Origin: Entoloma clypeatum | Lineage: Eukaryota; Basidiomycota; Agaricomycetes; Agaricales; Entolomataceae | NCBI GenBank assembly: GCA_963565915.1 | Contig: OY751496.1 | Coordinates: 620,001 to 684,000 of the forward strand | Direction of reading: 5' to 3' | Length of the DNA stretch: 64,000 bases | Shown: in pieces, positions 10,906-23,060 of the stretch | Layout: every line of letters starts with the position of its first letter | How positions within the stretch are numbered: position 1 is the first letter of the stretch | Notes under the pieces: generated by a model | Told to the model about the DNA's origin: nothing | What the model saw: only the letters and a program-made list of their open reading frames with translations | The model's database searches: none | Made by a program: the position numbers and the translations under genes

Positions 10906-11196
10906 ATGCGTTTCACCCACACGCTCCTCTTTTCCATCATCGTCTGCATTGCGAGTGTCTCTGCGATCTCCCCGCCGTTGGCCCCGCGCCGTGGCCCAGT
11001 CGTGGGCGGGGAAGGACACTGTATTCCTCTAGGGGCCGATTGTGACCGAGAACATGACCACTGTTGCTTTCCTCAGAGTTGCGGTTCCTGGAGCTTCAAA
11101 ATAAAACCAGTAAGTCATCATCCCGTCGACACAGTTGAAGATCTTCCCATGACTCAGCTCAATCTTGACATACTATAGACCTGCTCTTATGGCTGA
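10906..11196 (+). CDS. small secreted knottin-like six-cysteine protein (copy 3)
   Basis: Exon 1 is 10906-11109, the intron 11110-11178 (69 nt, GTAAGT...TAG), exon 2 11179-11196. The predicted product is 73 residues with a clear signal peptide (MRFTHTLLFSIIVCIASVSA) and an APRR basic stretch before the mature domain. Cysteines are spaced C-x6-C-x6-CC-x4-C-x10-C, and the last is encoded by the 18-nt exon (TCSYG, stop). It looks intact: signal, splice sites, TATA-like box and all six Cys are present. It is a candidate apoplastic or cell-surface effector, or an antimicrobial peptide; the sequence alone does not decide. The 24.9-kb copy is the closest relative in the window. Confidence 0.75.
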
Positions 11197-12690
11197 GGGC
11201 GATACACAGAAGCGGTGTCAATAACGCGGATGGCGCAAGTAAGTTATTCCCGTCATGGCCAATGATTTCGCGCACTTACATAGTATGATCTGTGAGAGGC
11301 TACACACTATCGATTCAACAAACACTGGAGGCGTCCGAGTTTAGTTATATGTTCTTCATTTCCCTCTTTCAAAGGAGCATTACATAGGTTCAGCACTAGC
11401 ACGACGGTCGATTTAGTTATAATGAAAGTTTGACGTGCCGTCGATGGGACCTTCTTTCTTAACAACGCCCGTTGATCCAACGACACAGTCAACCACAGCG
11501 CCGGATAATGCTGTCGATGAGTCTCCTGCTCTTCGGGTGCCTCATGCCGCTGCTCATAATAATGTAGATTCGCAGTCGATGGAAAGATTGGCAGAAGAAG
11601 GGGAGGACGAGATGAGTCTCAACAGCTTCTATCCTGTTGCTCGAGTCGATCTCTGATACACAGACGTTGAATTAAACAAGTGTAGCCGTACGATGTATAC
11701 GGATACAGCCGAGACCGATATTCGAACCAGGAACACGTCTTGGTAGAAGAAACCTTCAAGATGTCCATGACAATGGTTGCCCAGCGGTAAGTTAAGCGAG
11801 GCAGAACCCTCAGGGCTCAGGGCTCGGTCCGGGAGATGCATCCCGAGGTGGAGCAGCAGCACGTTTTCATCCTACCCTGCTGCAATTTATTGATTTACGC
11901 GTCTGATGCGCTCCACCGACGCTCCGCTCGAATCCAAAATATGTATCCACCATGGGAAAACGATCTTGAAAGAAAGGCTGTTCGGGGGCCCTCCTGCCAG
12001 GCTGATGTTGCGATGGCAGTGGCGAAAGTTCGGGAGGCGTGTGAGCATTTGAGAGGTTCACCTGGCGTCCTTCGGTGAGTGATAGGAAGCCTCACCGAAG
12101 TGGTGGAACGTTGGAACACATATATACTCGCTGCAGAGGGGTCAGTCATCCGGCACGCTGACGGGAAACACCTGGAAACACGGAACCTGAGTCTGTGATG
12201 TTGAACCTGTGATGCTTGAGAAGAAGATCTAGAGCATCGATTAAAGAAAAACATGACGTAGGCATCACGGATTCCGGGACCGGATTGACGATAAATCTCG
12301 CGAGCGTTCGTTCATCGTTTTGAGTAGCTCAGCATTGCATATTTTCCGCGATGTGCGGATGCAAGATCGCCCGAGATGCGTTGTGGTGTCGTGGATGAGG
12401 CCTAGTATGGGTCCAGATTCGGGAGACGACGGTCCAGAAGCGCCTCGAGGCGGAAGTCGTGAACGTTTGACATAGCAGGAGTCAAGGCCGGGCTCGGTGG
12501 GCCAGCGTGGTCGACTTGTAATAAGCCCCCGGGGCCGAAGACCTGATACAGATGCTGATGAATAACTCTGGCGTGCACGCTGGTGACCAGAGAGGGTGTT
12601 GAGCGGGTATACAGGAGGCTCGTCGTGTGCCTGTTCCTTGCCCAGACAAATTCAATGAAGGCAACAAGCGCGCCGAGTTGATCCGTATGA
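11197..12690. other. no recognisable gene
   Basis: The first part continues the duplicated 3' flank (11.2-11.46 kb resembles 7.32-7.58 and 24.61-24.36 kb). A 71-codon frame beginning at 11441 (MGPSFLTT...) shares its first residues with the minus-strand frame at 24.35 kb and may be a first exon, but I cannot close a gene model. The rest shows nothing supported. Confidence 0.4.
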
Positions 12691-12700
12691 TATATAAAAG
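12691..12700 (+). promoter_or_regulatory. TATA box upstream of the copper radical oxidase gene
   Basis: tatataaaag lies 320 bp before the ATG at 13011, with no other gene between. The distance is long for a fungal 5' UTR, so assignment is tentative. Confidence 0.35.
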
Positions 12701-13010
12701 TTGTGCTCGGGCAGCAAAGGCCGTAAGTATGTATGGGCAGGTATGTATGAAAAATTGGAAAACAAACGTCCGGGGGAAGGAGAGCTGGACCCTGGAGGGT
12801 TGGCGGGGTGCTGCGTGAAATGGCCCAGATCCAGGCGAGTACTTGGAGGTCTGTGGGTGAATGGGGATGTAGATAGTGGTGACTGGGGTCCTTTCAAGGG
12901 AAGGTGGCAACGCAGGGCTGTCATCAACCCAGTCATTCCTTTTTTACTCCCCCTCTCCAGTCGCTGGCTCCTCCCATTTTCCTCCGCTAGCGGCTGCTGC
13001 ACATATCATC

Positions 13011-15616
13011 ATGCTTCCTCCTCCTTTGCTGGCCCTTTTGTTGGCCCTTACCTCCTCACCAGCCCACGCAGCGACCGCTGGCTCGTTCGCTAGTGCAGGC
13101 AGCACTCTTGTCAGCGCAATGATGGTGAGAGCCCTTAGTAACTACTCCAATTCATTTCAGGCTTGCCCATCCAATACCTACCTAGATGTTCCTGGGTAAC
13201 ACACAGAAGGTATACATACTGGACAAGGCCGAAGGCAATGCCGCACAAATAAACGGACATTCAGCATGGGGCGCTGTCTGGTCAGTCTCTCTTGAACGTC
13301 GCCGTTTTTGACGCCCACTCTAAACCGTTCGATCCCACAGGGACATTGCAACTCAGCAATCGACAGTCATGGATATCGCCACCAATGTCTTTTGTTCCTC
13401 CGGAATGCATCTACCAAACGGTTCCTATGTCACCTTTGGCGGCAACAGCGCCGTCGGCCGTGGCGGCAAAGCTGGTTCGCAAGTCGGGCCCACAGGCATC
13501 CCCGCCTGGGACGCGGAATACCAGGATTTCGATGGTTCACGATCAATACGTATCCTCAACCCTTGCTCAAATTCCGACAACTTCAAAGATGCCTCGTGTC
13601 AGTGGTTCGACGACCCCAATCTTCTGTCCATGCAGAAGCGCCGCTGGTATTCCACAGCCGAGGCCCTCGCTGACGGCTCCATTGTCTTGATCGGCGGCTT
13701 CGTCAACGGCGGGTACATCAACCGGAATTACCCCAACAACGATCCTGCGTTCGAGGGAGGTGCTGCCGAGCCCACGTACGAATTCTTCCCCGCCAACGGA
13801 CGCGCCCCACAAGTGATGCAATTCATGATCACAACATCAGGTCTGAACGCCTATGCCCACGCCTTCCTTTTGACCTCGGGCAAAATGTTCGTCCAGGCCA
13901 ACTACTCCACAAGTCAGTTTTTCCTCTCGTTGTCTTTTCCGTCTCTGACCGGTCGCACCAGCCATCTGGGACTACAACGGCAACGTTGAGACACCCCTTC
14001 CGAACATGCCCGGCAACGTCGTCCGCGTCTACCCCGCCTCCGGCGCCGTCGCCATGCTCCCCCTCACCCCCGCCAACAACTGGAACCCCACCATCCTCTT
14101 CTGCGGCGGCTCCGACATGACAGACGCCCAGTGGGGCAACTACGCCAACCCTGCCATCGACACGTGGAACTACCCCGCATCAAAGGACTGCCAGCGCATA
14201 ACACCCGAACCCTCCGATGGATCCCAACCCGCATACACCGCGGACGACCCGATGCCCCAGGGCCGGACCATGGGCCAATTCATCGTCCTCCCAGACGGCA
14301 CCATGCTCGTCATCAACGGCGGGCTCAACGGTACCGCAGGCTACGCCACCCAGACCGGCCAGACCTCATCCTACTCACAGATGCCATTCGGCATGTCCCT
14401 CGCCTCCGGCCCCGTCGGCACCCCCGCGATCTACAACCCGAACGCGCCGCAGGGCCAGCGGTGGTCCACCGCCGGCCTGGGCAGCTCCAACATCGCGCGG
14501 CTGTACCACTCCTCCGCGATGCTGCTCCCAGACGGCTCCGTCCTCGTCGCAGGATCGAACCCGAACGTCGACGTGAACCTCACGACGGTCTTCTCGACCG
14601 AGTACCGCGCGGAGCTCTTCTACCCGCCGTACTTCAGCGCCAAGACGCGGCCCGCGCCAACAGGCGCGCCGAGCACCCTCACGTATGGCGGCGCGGCGTT
14701 CGACCTCACGATTCCCGCGGCGTCGTACAGCGGCTCGGCGAACGCGGCGGCGGGGAACACGACGGTCGTGCTCGTGCGCGGCGGGTTCACGACGCACGCG
14801 ATGAACATGGGCCAGCGGTACGTGCAGCTCAACAACACGTTCACGGTGAACAAGGACGGGTCGTACGTCCTCCATGTGGGCCAGGCGCCGAACCCGAACG
14901 TGCTGCAGCCCGGGCCGGCGCTGCTGTTTGTCGTCGTGCAGGGCGTGCCGTCCAAGGGGAGCATGGTCATCGTTGGGAACGGCCAGATCGGCACGCAGCA
15001 GGTGCAGCCGCAGGCGGCGCTGCCCGCGAGTGTGTTGTTAGATTCGGCGGTTGGGAGCGGGAGTGGTGGGAGCAATAATAATAATAATAATGGAAATGGG
15101 AGCGGGAGTGGGAGTGGTGGGAACTCGCATATGGGGATCATCATCGGCGGGATCGTCGGCGCTGTGGCTGTGATCGGGATTCTTGGCGCGGCGGTTGGGA
15201 TTTGCCTCGCGCGACGCAAAAGGCAGGGCCCGCCGCCAGGCGGGTCGTCGTCGACGTCGTACATGATGGCGGGCGGCGGGCAGGGTGTGGCGGCGTTTGC
15301 GGGTGGCCACCGTGGGTTCCGAAGCTCGGACTCGAGCGCGTTCGTGCCGCTGCAGCAGGGGAATGACAGTCAGATGTGGGACGCTGGGCATGGTGGGCCG
15401 AATGCGAGCGTGGCGAGTCTGCATGCGGTCGGTAGTGGTGGTGGTGGTGGGGTGTATCATGATCGAGACTCAGATGGGTTTGAAGGGTATGGGATGGGGG
15501 GGCCGCATGGGATGGGCGGGGGGTCGTCGTCGCCTGGGAGGGGGAGCACGGGGATGAGTATGGAGTTTGATCCGTACTCGAGAGAGCCGAGGAGGGTGGG
15601 GACGCCGTTGAGGTAA
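13011..15616 (+). CDS. membrane-anchored copper radical oxidase (glyoxal-oxidase type, AA5_1)
   Basis: Model: join 13011-13124, 13186-13280, 13341-13912, 13962-15616, giving 811 residues. The family oxidises aldehydes or alcohols with release of H2O2 outside the cell, feeding peroxidases. Residues 1-21 are a signal peptide. All expected copper/radical residues are visible: the Cys of NVFCSSG and the Tyr of KRRWYSTAEALADG (cross-linked cofactor pair), Tyr-His in IARLYHSSAMLLPDG, and His in GGFTTHAMNMGQRY. After the Kelch-like catalytic domain comes a Gly/Ser/Asn-rich linker, one transmembrane helix (GGIVGAVAVIGILGAAVGI), a basic RRKR stop-transfer and a Gly/Ser-rich cytoplasmic tail. Secreted GLX lacks this tail. 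No WSC repeats are present. The 3' half is strikingly GC-rich. Confidence 0.9.
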
Positions 15617-16510
15617 TGAGGTGGTGTGGATACGGTCTTCCTTTCCTTTCCCTCGTCGTTGTTCTTGGTTTTCTGCTCGTGGATTATTCTTTTCTTTTCT
15701 TGCTGTCTGTCCCTTCTTGTCGTACCCACCTTTTCTTTCATAACCTTTCCTCTCCCTCACTTAATGGACGCTTATCCAGCCGCCATCCATTCATCCATCA
15801 TCCTGCCTATCCCTCCCCCCCTCACCCTCCCTTTTTCCCCCGAGATCTGATGGTGCATGTTGTACATCCCCGACTCTTACCCCCCTTCAGCTTTTCTCTC
15901 TACGACACCTACTCAAAACCTTTAGCATTCCGCTCCCCCCCTCCCTTTACCGTAGAACCTCCGTTAAATCATTTCCTCCGCCTGCCTTCAAACACCCCCG
16001 TTAGCGGACTAGAAAAATATCGTACGTACATCAACTGCACATATCAACATACCTGGGATAGTCTAACAGGTGGAACAATTTAAATGACAATGGATTGTAG
16101 ACGCACTTTTTACATGGCATTCGGTCGTTGTTAAGAAGGAATGTAATAGGGGGATGGGGTGAAATCTATCATGTATCTTATAGGGGTTCACTGTTGAGTG
16201 TCACGGATCTCGCATTTGCCCTTGATTTTTCCCAGTCAAGTGCCTTCAAGTCATTTGTTTAGTTTGAAATCGCATGTAAACTGGGAATTTTACTCTCGAC
16301 CTTCGCACGGAATCTGCCAGAGAGGCAACGCATGTACAGGTAATAAAAAAGGGTATGATTAAACTACATACTATCGATCAAGAATCCCGAAGAGTTTTGA
16401 TACAGAGCAGGCGCAAAAATTTAACGGCAACACATAGACTCGAGACGAATAATAAACAAGTAAATACGGAAAAGAACCCATGGCCTGTCGAGCCGCTACT
16501 GTAGTTGATC
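15617..16510. other. 3' flank of the oxidase gene, no gene seen
   Basis: CT-rich 3' flank (15.65-16.0 kb) probably holding the 3' UTR, then AT-richer spacer up to the convergent pseudokinase gene. No supported coding sequence. Confidence 0.5.
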
Positions 16511-17653
16511 CTACACCTGCAGATCCCTCAGTGCAGTAGTGATGTTTGTCATCGTCGGACGAGCGGCAGGGTCACAATCCCAGCACCTCTGAATGACGTG
16601 CCACAGGTCATCACCGATAACCGCCGGCTGGCGGATACGCATATGTCCGTGACTGCCGATTCCAACTATCGTCGACCAATGCCTGAACGGCGCGACGCCG
16701 GCAAACACCTTCCGAAGTGAAAAAAAAAAGGTTTATTTTTCCACTGTGGTCAATAAGAGCAACTTACAAAGAAATGGCGGAATAAAACATACCGCATAAA
16801 TGGTAGAACCAAGTGCGTACGCGTCCATTGCCTTGGTCGGTGGAGCGTAAGCGCCAGTAGGCGGGTCGAGGAACTCTGGCGCTTGATACAGGAAAGATTC
16901 TTGGAGCGGAACGGACGGCGAGTGTGGGTCGAGGACCCATCTGCACGTTTCGGTATAAGCCCCAGTATTGGTCACCGTAGCATGGCCGTCCTCGGTGATA
17001 GAAATATTGCCCTTGTCGTAAATGGAGGTGAGCGGAAAAGCACAGATGATCTCCCGCGGAGATACGTACGGGATAGATGTGCCCATGCACTATATCGTGG
17101 TCGTGAAGATGGGCGAATGCGGAGGCAACTTGGATCATCTGTGAGGCTAACATAGGCAAGGTGAAGGAAAATATGCAAGTCGGGATAGATACCCAAGTAA
17201 GGCGGGGCGCGAGAGGACCTCGCTTCGCGCAGCTGAGAATATCTTCATATTTGTTAGTTACTTGTCCGCCGCCGTGCGCAAAGAGTTCGTCAACGCTGGG
17301 GACGCGAAACAGAGTGATGTATCTGTGTTCAAAGGCCACGGTGTTGGCTGTCTGTTGGCCGCGGAGAAAATGCAGTACCTGCCATACAAGAAGTTAGACA
17401 GAGGAACAAGCTAAGACGTCGAGCCGCTCATATCTTGCGACCGGAGATAATATACATACATCGCCGAATGCCACCTTTGACGCATGTGAGCCCAGCTGGT
17501 ACCTTTTGATGAGTCGCTGATAATGTGATGAGTAACAGGTAATGCCACCTTAACGAGCACCCTCACCTCGACCGAGGGTTCTTCAGCGTCGTCGCCAACG
17601 TTGACGGCGAGGATCCCGCGCAGGGAATAGTCGGTTTGAATATCGAGAGACAT
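16511..17653 (-). CDS. TKL-type pseudokinase (copy 1, apparently intact)
   Basis: Six exons read from ATG 17653 to TAG 16511, all joining in frame with GT-AG introns; about 280 residues. The N-terminal part is a short helical stretch with no glycine-rich loop or VAIK lysine that I can find. The C-lobe is kinase-like: HLHDHDIVHGHIYP where HRD/HGD-x-x-P-x-N is expected, TNTG where DFG is expected, then YQAPEF (APE), MDAYALGSTIYA (helix F), and RCWDCDPAARPTM, the TKL C-terminal signature. Both catalytic aspartates are absent, so phosphotransfer is unlikely. Three relatives at 31.1-40.4 kb share the losses. A scaffold or regulatory role is inference; the partner is unknown. Confidence 0.7.
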
Positions 17654-19530
17654 AGACCCCGAGTGCAACTATGGTTTTGGCCTACTTTCGGCGACCGATC
17701 AGTGAAGAAATTGGTGCTCTAAGCTTGGAGGGGCGTACAGAACGCAAGAGGAGAAACCAGAACGGAGGGGGATTGGGCAAGTGGAATAGCAAGGAAAACG
17801 CTACTCTTATAGTCATACTGCGTGAATCCTGGGTATAAGCGCCAAAAATAGAGAACAAAAGGGGAAGGAAGGGCCCAGGCGACGGAGCTATGCGGTACTT
17901 GAGCTTGGCTTAACGTTGTCGATCCCGAAATCTAATCACTTTGATCTTGTAAGGCATCACACGTCTCGCGGTAATTGAGTAAAAATTACTGTACCAACAT
18001 GACGAGGATTGGAACCTTGACGTTGTGGCTGTAATTGTTGCTGTGGTTGCGCTGCACGGGTGCCAATTGCCTCAGCCAAAACACCACACACGAGACGCCG
18101 GCGGACCGCGGGACCTATCTGCGATGACCGTATTCGGTGATAGGCTCCATTTATTGGCAGAGCAGGCCCAGCGGATCTCTTAGAAGCTGCTGATGCTCAC
18201 TTTTGGGGATACCCTCCATGGCGTGGCTTGCCCAACGGCCAAGCAACATCCTCGTTAGACTAAAATCTTGGTGAAGTGAGACGCCGCATATACCAGCATC
18301 AAACACTCACTGGGTGAAATAAATTGGCGAACCCTGGGGAGGAATTCCGAGTCGGACCTCTTTGAGTTCATTGATCATGATCGAACACCCACCATACTCA
18401 TTGGAACACCTGCATGACATGGAGATTAACGCACAAGCAATCTCTTATTCAGGAGGTCGGATTCCACCGAGTCCCCCGCATGTACTTATGGTCTACTGCC
18501 GTTTGCATATGGTAAAATCACCGATCGGTTTGATCCCTAAAATGGTTTTTCATTAAATGCCTTGTGCAGAGTGCTTGAGCGCCTTACCATAGTCACTAAA
18601 ACAGCTGAGAATACACGTTGTATCCATGCAATTCCACAGTAGCATTCTCAGCTAGTAGCTGTTCGTCTCCATGTAGCATGTACGGCCAAGGTTGACCAAA
18701 TTGATTGGTTCAATGTTTGGAAGATTTTTGTGAGCGAATGAACGTGAATCCCGACTCGGATCCAGTCTCTCTTTCTGAAATCAAAACCGTTACATAAGAC
18801 ACCGACATACTCTCTGCAAAATTTTCACCGCACCTTGCTGTTCGGAATCGGCCGACCCCGTCTCCTGTAAGGTTGAACTAACACCAATGGAATTGTATTC
18901 GGATGTCTGAAAGTGCCCTTCTTAGGCGACCTGGAGCACGGCATGACGTGAAGGTTGTTTTTGATATTGTGAGTACCCTAAATTAGCAAGTATCATCATT
19001 CCTATGTCGACGTCCCCGTCTCAGAGGGAAAAGCCGTGACACCTGACAGAACTAAATCGTCATTCCGAGTCGGATCCCCGGCACTCTGGGTCCAATGCCC
19101 CGCTATCCGGAGCTATGTTCTGTGGTCAGGCGCATCCATAAAATTTCCTGCACACCGCCGATTCCATTTTGAGGCGGTGGCGCTCCAAAATGTCACGGAT
19201 AGGAGTCTCCATTCCACAAACACGTTTCCCTATTGCGCCGTAAGCACATCGGCTCACTGTTTTCCATGGGTCGATCGTGAAAAAAACTCACCATTTAACA
19301 ACATAGATGACCTTTCGCGAAATGGGAGAAAAAACACTCATCTCTTATTCTAACAGTAAAGAAAATGCAGAGACAAGGGGTTCCTAAAGAAGGTCAAAAC
19401 CTAGATTCTCGTCATACAGGTACGCCGTTGCCCAAGGGAGAGATCCTGTTCGCCGTCGGCTAGAAAGAATCAGCGTTGAAGACAGAGGCCCTAATACTAC
19501 GATGAGGTCAATGTCCATGCGATCAGAAAC
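17654..19530. other. no recognisable gene
   Basis: No supported gene. The motif ccgagtcgga or close variants recurs near 18346, 18460, 18752 and 19062. A small inverted repeat (agctgagaat/attctcagct) lies at 18603-18654. Neither is assigned a role. Confidence 0.45.
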
Positions 19531-19539
19531 GGAAGACCC

Positions 19540-19910
19540 ACATACATCCGCTCTACATCCCAGTTCAAGGGCTGATGCGTCCAAAAGGCCATGTACTCCA
19601 CCAAGTTCACAGGGGTTGTCCACGGATGACGAAGCCGAGTAAAAAACGAGGAGTATACTTTGATTAGATTGGCCGAATTCGCAGTGAGTATACCGAAATT
19701 GTGCCCTCAGCGGTGACAAATTCTTTGATCTACATTGAGGATAAAAACCGGACGCCACGGGTGATGCATTAGTGTTCATATTGACCAGACGTACCACGGC
19801 GGAATGAGTATTGACTGTCCGAGATGCTGTGGTGTCCGACGTTTCGAGGCAGGGGTGCGAGGACTGAAAAGCAGCAAAAACGGTTTGAATGAGCGGCGAT
19901 GATATCACGT
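19540..19910 (-). pseudogene. fragment of the unknown family found at 29.3-30.6 kb
   Basis: Minus-strand frames resemble the C-terminal half of the 29.3-kb gene. SSHPCLETSDTTASRTVNTHSAVVRLV corresponds to its SHHCLDSLDTAASRTVNTLWAVVRL segment (shown here only in part), and LVEYMAFWTHQPLNW corresponds to VVEYMVFWTHQALKGW. The order is the same but the pieces lie in different frames and the intervening exon is degraded. No N-terminal half is present nearby. Confidence 0.5.
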
Positions 19911-20731
19911 TGATGCCAAGGTATGAGACTGACGAACTCTAAAATGACAATATTTCCAGACACCTAATCCTGGATCCTCAGGGCTGGATGAAGAACGCCG
20001 TGCCCCCACCATGTCCGGTAGTTTGTCCAGGGTGTCGTTATCCCCCGCTTATGCTCCACCACAACCAATGTCAAGACAAACCCTTTCTGTATGGACGCTA
20101 CATAAGTAACTTATGTACGTACCAAGACAACAATCCCACCGCGGATGATGAACCGAACAAGGCGGAGCCTCCAATGTGACGGAAGCATTCCAAAGAATTC
20201 CTATCATCAACCTATGTCACCCGTGAACCATACAATGTATCAAGTGACAACGGGGGACAGTCACCAGTGTAGCCTAGGCTTCCCTCAAGGCGGAGAACTG
20301 GAATGGGTGCTAAGAGTAAGATCTAGTAAGACGGCGTGCGAGAGATGGAACGTGTCTTTGATAGGGAGGCGAAGTCGGCGGCCTAACCAGGTCCTTGGTA
20401 CATTGTGGGCCTGTTCGGCCGCCTCCCTAGTCAGTGGAAGAGTGCTCGGTGCTTGCTCGCCATGACTGTGTGTAGAGGCGTTGAAAATCTTCAGGCTTCG
20501 TGTTTGCATTCCGCATTCGGTCCCACGCCTCATACATAGTACATTCGTTGTTGGTAGTATCATTCATTCGTTTGTCCCCCTGCCCTCTGTCTCGACTCTC
20601 GGTCCTACACTTCGAATTCAAGCTTTCTGTTGTCCGACGCTGGTGCGTATAGGCGAAGCCGCGACATCAGTCGGGGTAAAACCGGAGTGTGTAAGGCTAC
20701 GACTCACCGGCACGTACTACTTGAAAATGTA

Positions 20732-21895
20732 TCATTTCCAGCCCACCGCTGTCAGCGCCCCCACCACTGCCCAAGACAGCACACCCACGATCCCAACTCT
20801 GATCGATCCTAGTTCCCCCTCTTGTCGAATTTGTTCCGATTCGCGCTCTCGTTCTCGGTTCTTCTTTTCCAACTCCTTACGGAGATCAACTTCCCGTTCC
20901 AGCTGTGCTCTTAGATCCCTGACCATCCCATCCGAATTCTTTCTCAAATCGACTGCCCGTTTCAACTCCCTTTCCAAGTCGCTGTTCATCCTTAACATGA
21001 CGTTCACGTCATTCGACTTCTCTCGTAGCTCGGCTTCAAGACTCGCCAGACGTTCACGAGTCACGACTTGACCGCTGACAAGATAGAGCAGATTTTCGCA
21101 TCTCCCAAATAACCCCTTCACCTCCTTCTTCACCCTCAATTCTTCGTCGAGATTCCTGGCTATATCCTCGGCAACCATTGCCCCAGAAAGCGAAGATGCC
21201 TCCTTGAATCTGTTTGACAACTGCCGTACCTCTTGCTTTAACTCTGCTCCTTCGTACGGGCATCTAGCCACGCCCCCCGTGACATGCTTTCCAGTAGATG
21301 GGAAATCCTCACACACTGCACATTTTGGCGCCCTCACTACCGGGACAACCCTCCCCCCCTGCTCCTTCTGTTTCTCACAATTGCACCGGTGATTCGCAAC
21401 GTTGACCTGCCGGTTTCGCATCTGTTCCTCAACCTCCCGCAGTTTGTTTCTCAGGTCTGTGAGCCCCGATAAATCGGCCTAAGTTCCGACATCTGAAATT
21501 CCTGTCGACACGTCGGACAAGCCGGGACAAACTCCGGTATCGTTCGAGTGCATGTGGCGATGTAGTCGTTGAGGCACCTCTGACAATAGACGTGGCCTAA
21601 GTACAGTATACCGGACCAGGATCGCCGTCAGACGTGGATCGTATTCCCGGGACGCGTCTATGGTAAATGTACCGCAAGGAATACAAACAGGTTTTTCAAA
21701 AGACAGGAAGCAGCAGCAACAGTGGCCAAAAGTCGGAGGTGGTTCTCCCCTATTATCTGGACTGGAAAACGTGTCGTGTGGAGGAACTTGGAGTCCAGCG
21801 ACTGGCACGGCGACTTCCAGAATTGCGGCACAGAGAGCTGAGGTACGTTTTGTGAAACCTTCTGGAGTTCGGCGCTTTTGATGGCGAGGACTCAT
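20732..21895 (-). CDS. RING-finger, coiled-coil, tail-anchored protein (probable E3 ligase)
   Basis: Minus strand. An exon ending at 21673 encodes CCCC...PVCIPC; splicing across a 76-nt intron (21597-21672) joins it to GHVYCQRCLNDYI ... ACPTCRQEF. This completes a C3HC4 RING (C-x2-C-x11-C-x-H-x2-C-x2-C-x18-C-x2-C). RINGs of this type recruit E2 ubiquitin enzymes. Downstream a frame from about 21475 to 20732 encodes a long coiled coil rich in Glu/Arg/Leu and ends with one transmembrane helix (GIVGVLSWAVVGALTAVG), suggesting tail anchoring. The RING frame stops at 21451 and the coiled-coil frame is offset, with no good intron to bridge them. That could be a frameshift, a sequence error or a tiny intron. 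The start at 21895 is uncertain. Confidence 0.6.
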
Positions 21896-22450
21896 TCCCG
21901 GGACCTAGGCACTGCGATGAGATGTATGAGACAGTGGATGTGGTTTCAAGTTGGACTTTACCTTTTACATTGGCTCACATTCGAGTCTAATCTAATCTGT
22001 CTTTGATAGAAGTACGTAAGCAAGGCGCGCCAAAAACAACAATTCTCTTTTAGGTTGCTTGAACGGCTTCCAGTCGTTCTCACACGATTGCTCATTTAGG
22101 TCGGCAAGTTGCTGAGCTAGCATCCGCTTTTCATTCAAGACGAAAGTGAGAAGAAACGACTTTCTCTGCGGAAGGAAGGCACAGTGTACGTTGAAAATAT
22201 GTTAGTTTTCCTCATGATGCATAATGGTTCATGGATCGTTTGCAGGGTACATATAACCTTCGGCTGAGTACTGCATTCAACCGGACCAGCATCATGAGCT
22301 ATGGTGCTCAAACTCCCTCGACCGCTGCCTTCTCTTTCAAAAGATTGAAGTACAAATCACAAGAATAAACATATGAGGTATGTACGTTCGTTGTACATCC
22401 AGAACAATATCGTCAGGTATTCAAAGAACAGTAGTCTCAGTCTCTCGCCC
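21896..22450. other. no recognisable gene
   Basis: Spacer between the RING gene and the right-hand duplicated region. Nothing supported. Confidence 0.4.
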
Positions 22451-22457
22451 AAACTAT

Positions 22458-23060
22458 TCAAGGGCCGAATGCTTGCCTCACCATCAGTGCCACCCCGACG
22501 ACTCGGAGAATGACTACGGCCAATGGCGAGAGGCGGTTGCTGTTGACCGTTTGCCTGGGGAGCATTGAAGGATCGTCCGCGGTTTGAGGCTTTTTGGACA
22601 TGAGTCTACTCCGCGGTCCTGTGAATCGCCCGGCTCTGGTGAGTACAGCCGTCTGCTTGGTAGATGCGCCGCGCGAGTTTTCTGGAGAAGATGTATCCGA
22701 ATGTGCTCTTTTCAGGGTCAAATTTGAGCTTTGGCGGGCTGGCCAGGAGGTTGACGTCCAAGGAGCTTTTTGCGCATGGTGCGCCGAACAAAGGTGAGAG
22801 CACAGCCTAAACTTCAGTTCTTTCGCCTCAAGCGAACCTGGCTCAAATCCCTCTATGATGCGTATAGACTCGGAGACGGTGCTAAGGAGGTACTCCTGAA
22901 CCAGCTTGACAACGTCGTCCTCGTTATTGACGTTGGAGAGGAACTCGATGTCTTCGTCTTCGTACTCGACGATATCGGCACTGGGGAGACGCAGGCAGAG
23001 GGGTAATTGGGACTCGGTGGGGATGTATCCGCGGGCAGCGATGTCTGACCTGTCTTTTGG
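22458..23060 (-). pseudogene. chimeric broken copy of the unknown family of 29.3-30.6 kb
   Basis: The minus-strand frame starts with the same exon as the 29-kb gene (SDIAARGYIPTESQLPL, then IVEYEDEDIEFLSNVNNEDD), nearly identical up to the CSAHHA junction. It then runs into unrelated duplicated sequence also found at 8.0 and 28.9 kb (TKQTAVL...GRFTGPRS). The expected next exon is missing. Upstream, a remnant of the preceding exon (IAQNCE) is visible near 23110, but the N-terminus is scrambled. I read it as a duplicate truncated by recombination. Confidence 0.6.

Larger units (their letters stand above)
7000..11430 (+). repeat. left arm of a large inverted segmental duplication
   Basis: Blocks here recur on the minus strand between about 22.45 and 28.66 kb. 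7.0-7.9 kb matches 24.95-23.93 kb, 7.9-8.1 kb matches 22.68-22.50 kb (and again 28.93-28.69), 8.1-9.08 kb matches 28.66-27.54 kb, 9.06-9.9 kb matches 27.53-26.64 kb, and 9.9-10.4 kb matches 26.64-26.2 kb. The order is therefore rearranged, not a simple inversion. The duplicated blocks include the knottin-like genes and two short conserved exons. Divergence is visible by eye, so the duplication is not very recent. Confidence 0.75.

Noticed and set aside
14131..15264. Long open frames of 120-315 codons inside the oxidase gene on both strands
   Set aside because: They are shadows created by the very GC-rich codon use of the oxidase exon; composition is Arg/Ala/Pro-rich with no domain.
20145..20563. 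Frames on both strands between 20.1 and 20.6 kb
   Set aside because: No domain, no consistent splice sites, no duplicated copy to show constraint.
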